Source of the DNA: Acidobacteriota bacterium
Lineage (GTDB): Bacteria; Acidobacteriota; Vicinamibacteria; Vicinamibacterales; SCN-69-37
NCBI GenBank assembly: GCA_016716905.1
Contig: JADJUS010000004.1
Span: 248,001 to 312,000, forward strand
Direction: 5' to 3'
Length of the DNA: 64,000 bases
Part shown: in pieces, positions 61,538 to 64,000 of the stretch
Position numbering within the stretch: position 1 is the stretch's first letter
How the letters are laid out: every line of letters starts with the position of its first letter
Made by a program: the position numbers and the translations under genes
The notes under the pieces: model-generated
Databases searched by the model: none
Seen by the model: only the letters and a program-made list of their open reading frames with translations
Told to the model about the DNA's origin: nothing

Positions 61538-62706
61538 TCCACGGCGGCGCGTGGGCAGCCGCCGCGCTTGCAGGGTGTCTGCTGACCCCCGCATTCGCAT
61601 TCGCCCAACACGACCACGCGACGCCCGTGGCCACCGACAGCTGGACGTGGTCGGCTCAGGGCCAGGCGTTCCTGAACCTCAATCTGCAGGACCGCAAGTT
61701 CCGCGACTTCACCCAACTCGAATCGCAGAACTGGGGCATGGTCTCTCTGACCCGTCAGTCGGGCCGCGCGCGACTGACGTTTCACACCATGCTGTCGGCC
61801 GAGCCCTGGACCCTGCGGCGCCTGGGCTCCGCCCAGGTCCTTCAGGTGGGCGAAACGCTGGACGACGCACCGTTGCTTGATTACCAGCATCCGCACGATC
61901 TGGTGATGGCACTTGAGGGACGCCTGGACTGGGCGACCACCGAACAGACCACGGTGTTTCTCAGCGGTGGTCCCGTCGGCGCGATTGCCCTGGGTCCTTT
62001 CGCTTTCATGCACCGCGCATCTTCGGGGCCGAACCCGACTGCGCCGCTGTCGCACCACATGCTCGATTCTGCTCACATCACGCACGGCGTCATCAGTGCC
62101 GGCGTCCGGCGATCGCAGTGGACGATGGACGCGTCTGTGTTCCACGGTCGCGAGCCTGATGAAGATCGACTGCGCCTCGATCTGGGACCACTTGATTCGG
62201 TCTCCGGCCGCCTGGCGTGGGAGCGGGGCGCCTGGCGAGCGCAAGTTTCATCCGCCGCGGTCAACGATCCCGAAGTGAGCGAACCGGGAGACGTTGTGCG
62301 AACGACGGCATCGCTCGAATACGATCGCGCCCGCCCCGATGGACGACGCACCGCGTGGCTGGCCGCATGGGGGCGCAACGATCGCACCGATCACACAGAG
62401 ACCGGCTGGCTGCTCGAGGGCCGGCGCGACGTCACCGCGCGTGACACGGTCTACGGCCGCACAGAGATCGTGGACCGGTTCATCCTGGTCGACTTCGACT
62501 TCGCCAGGGACACCGGACTTGAGCGCCACCGACCATCGTCAGTCGCAGCTCTGACTCTTGGGTACGAACGGAGCCTCGCGAATCTGAAACGCACGAGGCT
62601 CGCGATGGGCGGAGATGTGACGCTGCACCACGTCTCGCGCAATCTCCGCGACAGCTACGGCCGTCCCGTCTCCTGGCACATCTTCCTCCGCGCCTCCGCG
62701 CGCTAG
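61534..62706 (+). CDS. Putative outer-membrane protein, secreted
   Basis: This is a 390-residue protein with a GTG start overlapping the VOC stop, a signal peptide (about 1-24, AAAALAGCLLTPAFAFA) and a mature start rich in His (QHDHATP). Repeated beta strands with alternating polarity (WTWSAQGQAFLNLNLQ, GRLDWATTEQTTVFL) suggest a barrel. The phrase YQHPHDLVMALE resembles outer-membrane proteins found next to copper or metal-handling genes. No such genes are adjacent here, so the role remains open. Confidence 0.55.
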   Translation: MIHGGAWAAAALAGCLLTPAFAFAQHDHATPVATDSWTWSAQGQAFLNLNLQDRKFRDFTQLESQNWGMVSLTRQSGRARLTFHTMLSAEPWTLRRLGSAQVLQVGETLDDAPLLDYQHPHDLVMALEGRLDWATTEQTTVFLSGGPVGAIALGPFAFMHRASSGPNPTAPLSHHMLDSAHITHGVISAGVRRSQWTMDASVFHGREPDEDRLRLDLGPLDSVSGRLAWERGAWRAQVSSAAVNDPEVSEPGDVVRTTASLEYDRARPDGRRTAWLAAWGRNDRTDHTETGWLLEGRRDVTARDTVYGRTEIVDRFILVDFDFARDTGLERHRPSSVAALTLGYERSLANLKRTRLAMGGDVTLHHVSRNLRDSYGRPVSWHIFLRASAR

Positions 62707-62786
62707 CCGGACCCGCCTCCGCGCTCCCGCGCTACGGCGAGGCAAGCCCCTGGACCCTGGACTCTGGACCCTGGACAAAATATGTC

Positions 62787-62822
62787 ATCTACGTATTGAC
62801 ATTCGTAGATGTTAATAATAAT
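62787..62822 (+). promoter_or_regulatory. Promoter with operator-like inverted repeat before the SAM riboswitch
   Basis: TTGACA (62796-62801) and AATAAT (62817-62822) form a sigma-70-like promoter with 15-bp spacing. A perfect 8-bp inverted repeat, CATCTACG and CGTAGATG, flanks the -35 element and looks like a repressor site. Confidence 0.6.
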
Positions 62823-62850
62823 CTCCTCTTGCTCACCCATGTGGTGAGCC

Positions 62851-62948
62851 TTTATCGCGAGTGGTTGAGGGATCAGGCCCGACGACACCACAGCAACCAG
62901 GCGCCATCGCCCAGGTGCTAATTCCTGCCCGAAACCGGGGGAGATAAA
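62851..62948 (+). promoter_or_regulatory. SAM-I (S-box) riboswitch
   Basis: The sequence matches S-box landmarks: outer stem TTTATC/GATAAA, GAGTGGTTGAGGGATCAGGCCCGACGA (in parts: GAGGGATC, GGCCC), CAGCAACC, then AGGTGCTAATTCCTGCCCG and GGGGGAGATAAA. In the class SAM binding turns downstream methionine genes off. The next gene is homoserine dehydrogenase, in the aspartate/methionine branch. Confidence 0.9.
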
Positions 62949-63027
62949 ACGAGGCCGCACGCGTCCGCGTCGGCAGTCACGCTCGTTCCCAGGTTGCCTG
63001 ATGAGCTTGTGATGAGAGGGGAAGGGT

Positions 63028-64000
63028 GTGTCCGTGAGTGTCTTGCAGAGCGTGGTCGTCAAGGAAGTGCGCATTGGTTTATTGGGGTGCGGCGGTGTTG
63101 GGCAGGCCGTCGTGCAGGCGCTGACGGCGTCTGACGACCGGCTGTCGGAAGCGGGCCTGTCGCTCACGTGTGTCGCCGCGCTTGTGCGCGACCCGAGACG
63201 CCCGAGGGCTGTGGCAGACGTACCGCTGACAAACGATCCGGACCTGTGGAGTAAGTATGAGTTCGACGTGGTCGTGGAGGTGCTTGGCGGCGTCGAGCCC
63301 GCGCGCACACTCGTGGCCCGTACGTTGTCGGCAGGCATTCCCGTTGTCACCGCGAACAAGTCCCTGATGGCCGCACACGGCGTGGAGCTGCAGGCGCTGG
63401 CGGCCGCACACGGCACGTCGCTCTACTTCGAGGCGTCGGTGCTGGCGGGCGTGCCGTGCGTGAACACCCTTGCCCGCCGACCGCTCGCATCGGGCGGGGG
63501 AGCGTGGGCCGGGATCGTCAACGGGACTTCTCATTTCATCCTGTCAGACATGGCGCGGGGTCGTTCGTTCGAGGACGCCCTTGTGGAGGCAGTGGCGCGC
63601 GGTTACGCCGAGCCGTCGAGTGACGCGGATATCAGCGGTCGCGATGCAGCCGAGAAACTCACCATCCTGCTGCATCTGGCCGGCCACACAGATGTGGCGA
63701 CAAGCGATCTCCCCAGACGGGGAATCGATGGCCTTGAGACCTGGCATATCGAGTTCGCTCGTCGTCTCGGCGGGGTGATTAAGCCTGTCGCGTTGGCCGA
63801 CACCGGTCAGGAGGCCGGGGGTTGGGTTGGGCCGGCGTTTGTGCCCGCGTCACACCCGTTTGCCCAGGTGGAGGGCGTGACGAACATCCTGTCCGTCGGT
63901 CGCGGCGCATCCGCTGTCTTGTTCTCAGGTCCCGGCGCCGGCCCGGCCGTCACTGCGCTCACCGTACTCGATGACGTCGTTGAAGCCGCGGCCGGTCGGG
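63028..64000 (+). CDS. hom: Homoserine dehydrogenase, partial at window end
   Basis: This gene reduces aspartate semialdehyde to homoserine on the route to methionine and threonine. The frame runs to the window end. The NAD(P) motif VRIGLLGCGGVGQAVV is at the start, then VVTANKSLMAAHG, GIVNGTSHFILSDMARG and GYAEPSSDADISGRDAAEKL, the conserved substrate and catalytic region. GTG 63028 follows a GAGGGGAAGGG site; GTG 63034 is an alternative. Under a SAM-I riboswitch it should be repressed by SAM, which suggests a methionine-dedicated copy. Confidence 0.92.
   Translation, partial: MSVSVLQSVVVKEVRIGLLGCGGVGQAVVQALTASDDRLSEAGLSLTCVAALVRDPRRPRAVADVPLTNDPDLWSKYEFDVVVEVLGGVEPARTLVARTLSAGIPVVTANKSLMAAHGVELQALAAAHGTSLYFEASVLAGVPCVNTLARRPLASGGGAWAGIVNGTSHFILSDMARGRSFEDALVEAVARGYAEPSSDADISGRDAAEKLTILLHLAGHTDVATSDLPRRGIDGLETWHIEFARRLGGVIKPVALADTGQEAGGWVGPAFVPASHPFAQVEGVTNILSVGRGASAVLFSGPGAGPAVTALTVLDDVVEAAAGR

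Overview
The window looks like chromosomal DNA of a high-GC Gram-negative soil or water bacterium, most likely Acidobacteriota of the Vicinamibacteria type. This is inferred from the protein set: a kinase-SUMF1-hydrolase protein, a VPS10/BNR-like secreted beta-propeller, a PQQ-type propeller, Kdp with an outer-membrane porin, a ba3-type oxidase, and many hairpin repeats between genes. It is not based on any database search. About ten genes carry a single-base frameshift, mostly in short homopolymers, so the assembly probably contains indel errors. Fusions and broken genes should be read with that in mind.

Layout. 1-1606: dnaX (partial), ybaB and recR. 1.7-14.9 kb: housekeeping and accessory genes (receiver protein, flippase-like membrane protein, OsmC, tRNA-Asn, DHFR-like, TPR, PQQ propeller, aminotransferase, zinc alcohol dehydrogenase, Crp/Fnr regulator, a large kinase-SUMF1-hydrolase gene, a lipoprotein). 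14.9-18 kb: a decayed arsM/sigZ mosaic and a secreted BNR propeller. 18-22.7 kb: trxC, hrpB and a NarL-type two-component pair. 23-31 kb: secreted proteins, a chitosanase-like protein, a methyltransferase, an IS30-type element, a lectin-like protein, a cupin, an SDR and a YjbQ-like protein.

31.2-50.4 kb is the most coherent block, an osmoadaptation and potassium locus. On the minus strand lie a GH15 enzyme, otsB and one 1475-codon frame joining polyphosphate kinase (PPK1) to a membrane-anchored trehalose-6-phosphate synthase (OtsA). Diverging on the plus strand is a c-di-AMP (ydaO-type) riboswitch followed by ktrB, ktrA, the kinase half of KdpD, kdpE, a porin, kdpF, kdpA, kdpC, kdpB, the sensory half of KdpD and a lipoprotein. 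The order FACB and the split KdpD are unusual. Trehalose synthesis, polyphosphate metabolism and two K+ uptake systems therefore sit side by side.

50.4-64 kb: SEC-C protein, beta-lactamase-like hydrolase, ArsR/SRPBCC pair, DNA-alkylation-repair-like protein, argG, a three-gene ba3-type oxidase, ada, a HTH-cupin regulator, a fasciclin protein, a VOC protein, an outer-membrane protein, and a SAM-I riboswitch ahead of a homoserine dehydrogenase that runs off the end.

Three palindromic repeat families recur between genes: A, CGTAGCTCGGCCT...AGGCCGAG; B, CCGGGTCT..AGACCCGG; C, ACGACCTCTGAGGTCGT. A 9-bp CAGTTCCNN unit also recurs. Several genes take their stop codon from a repeat, some repeats are translated, and the IS30 element sits inside a family A copy.
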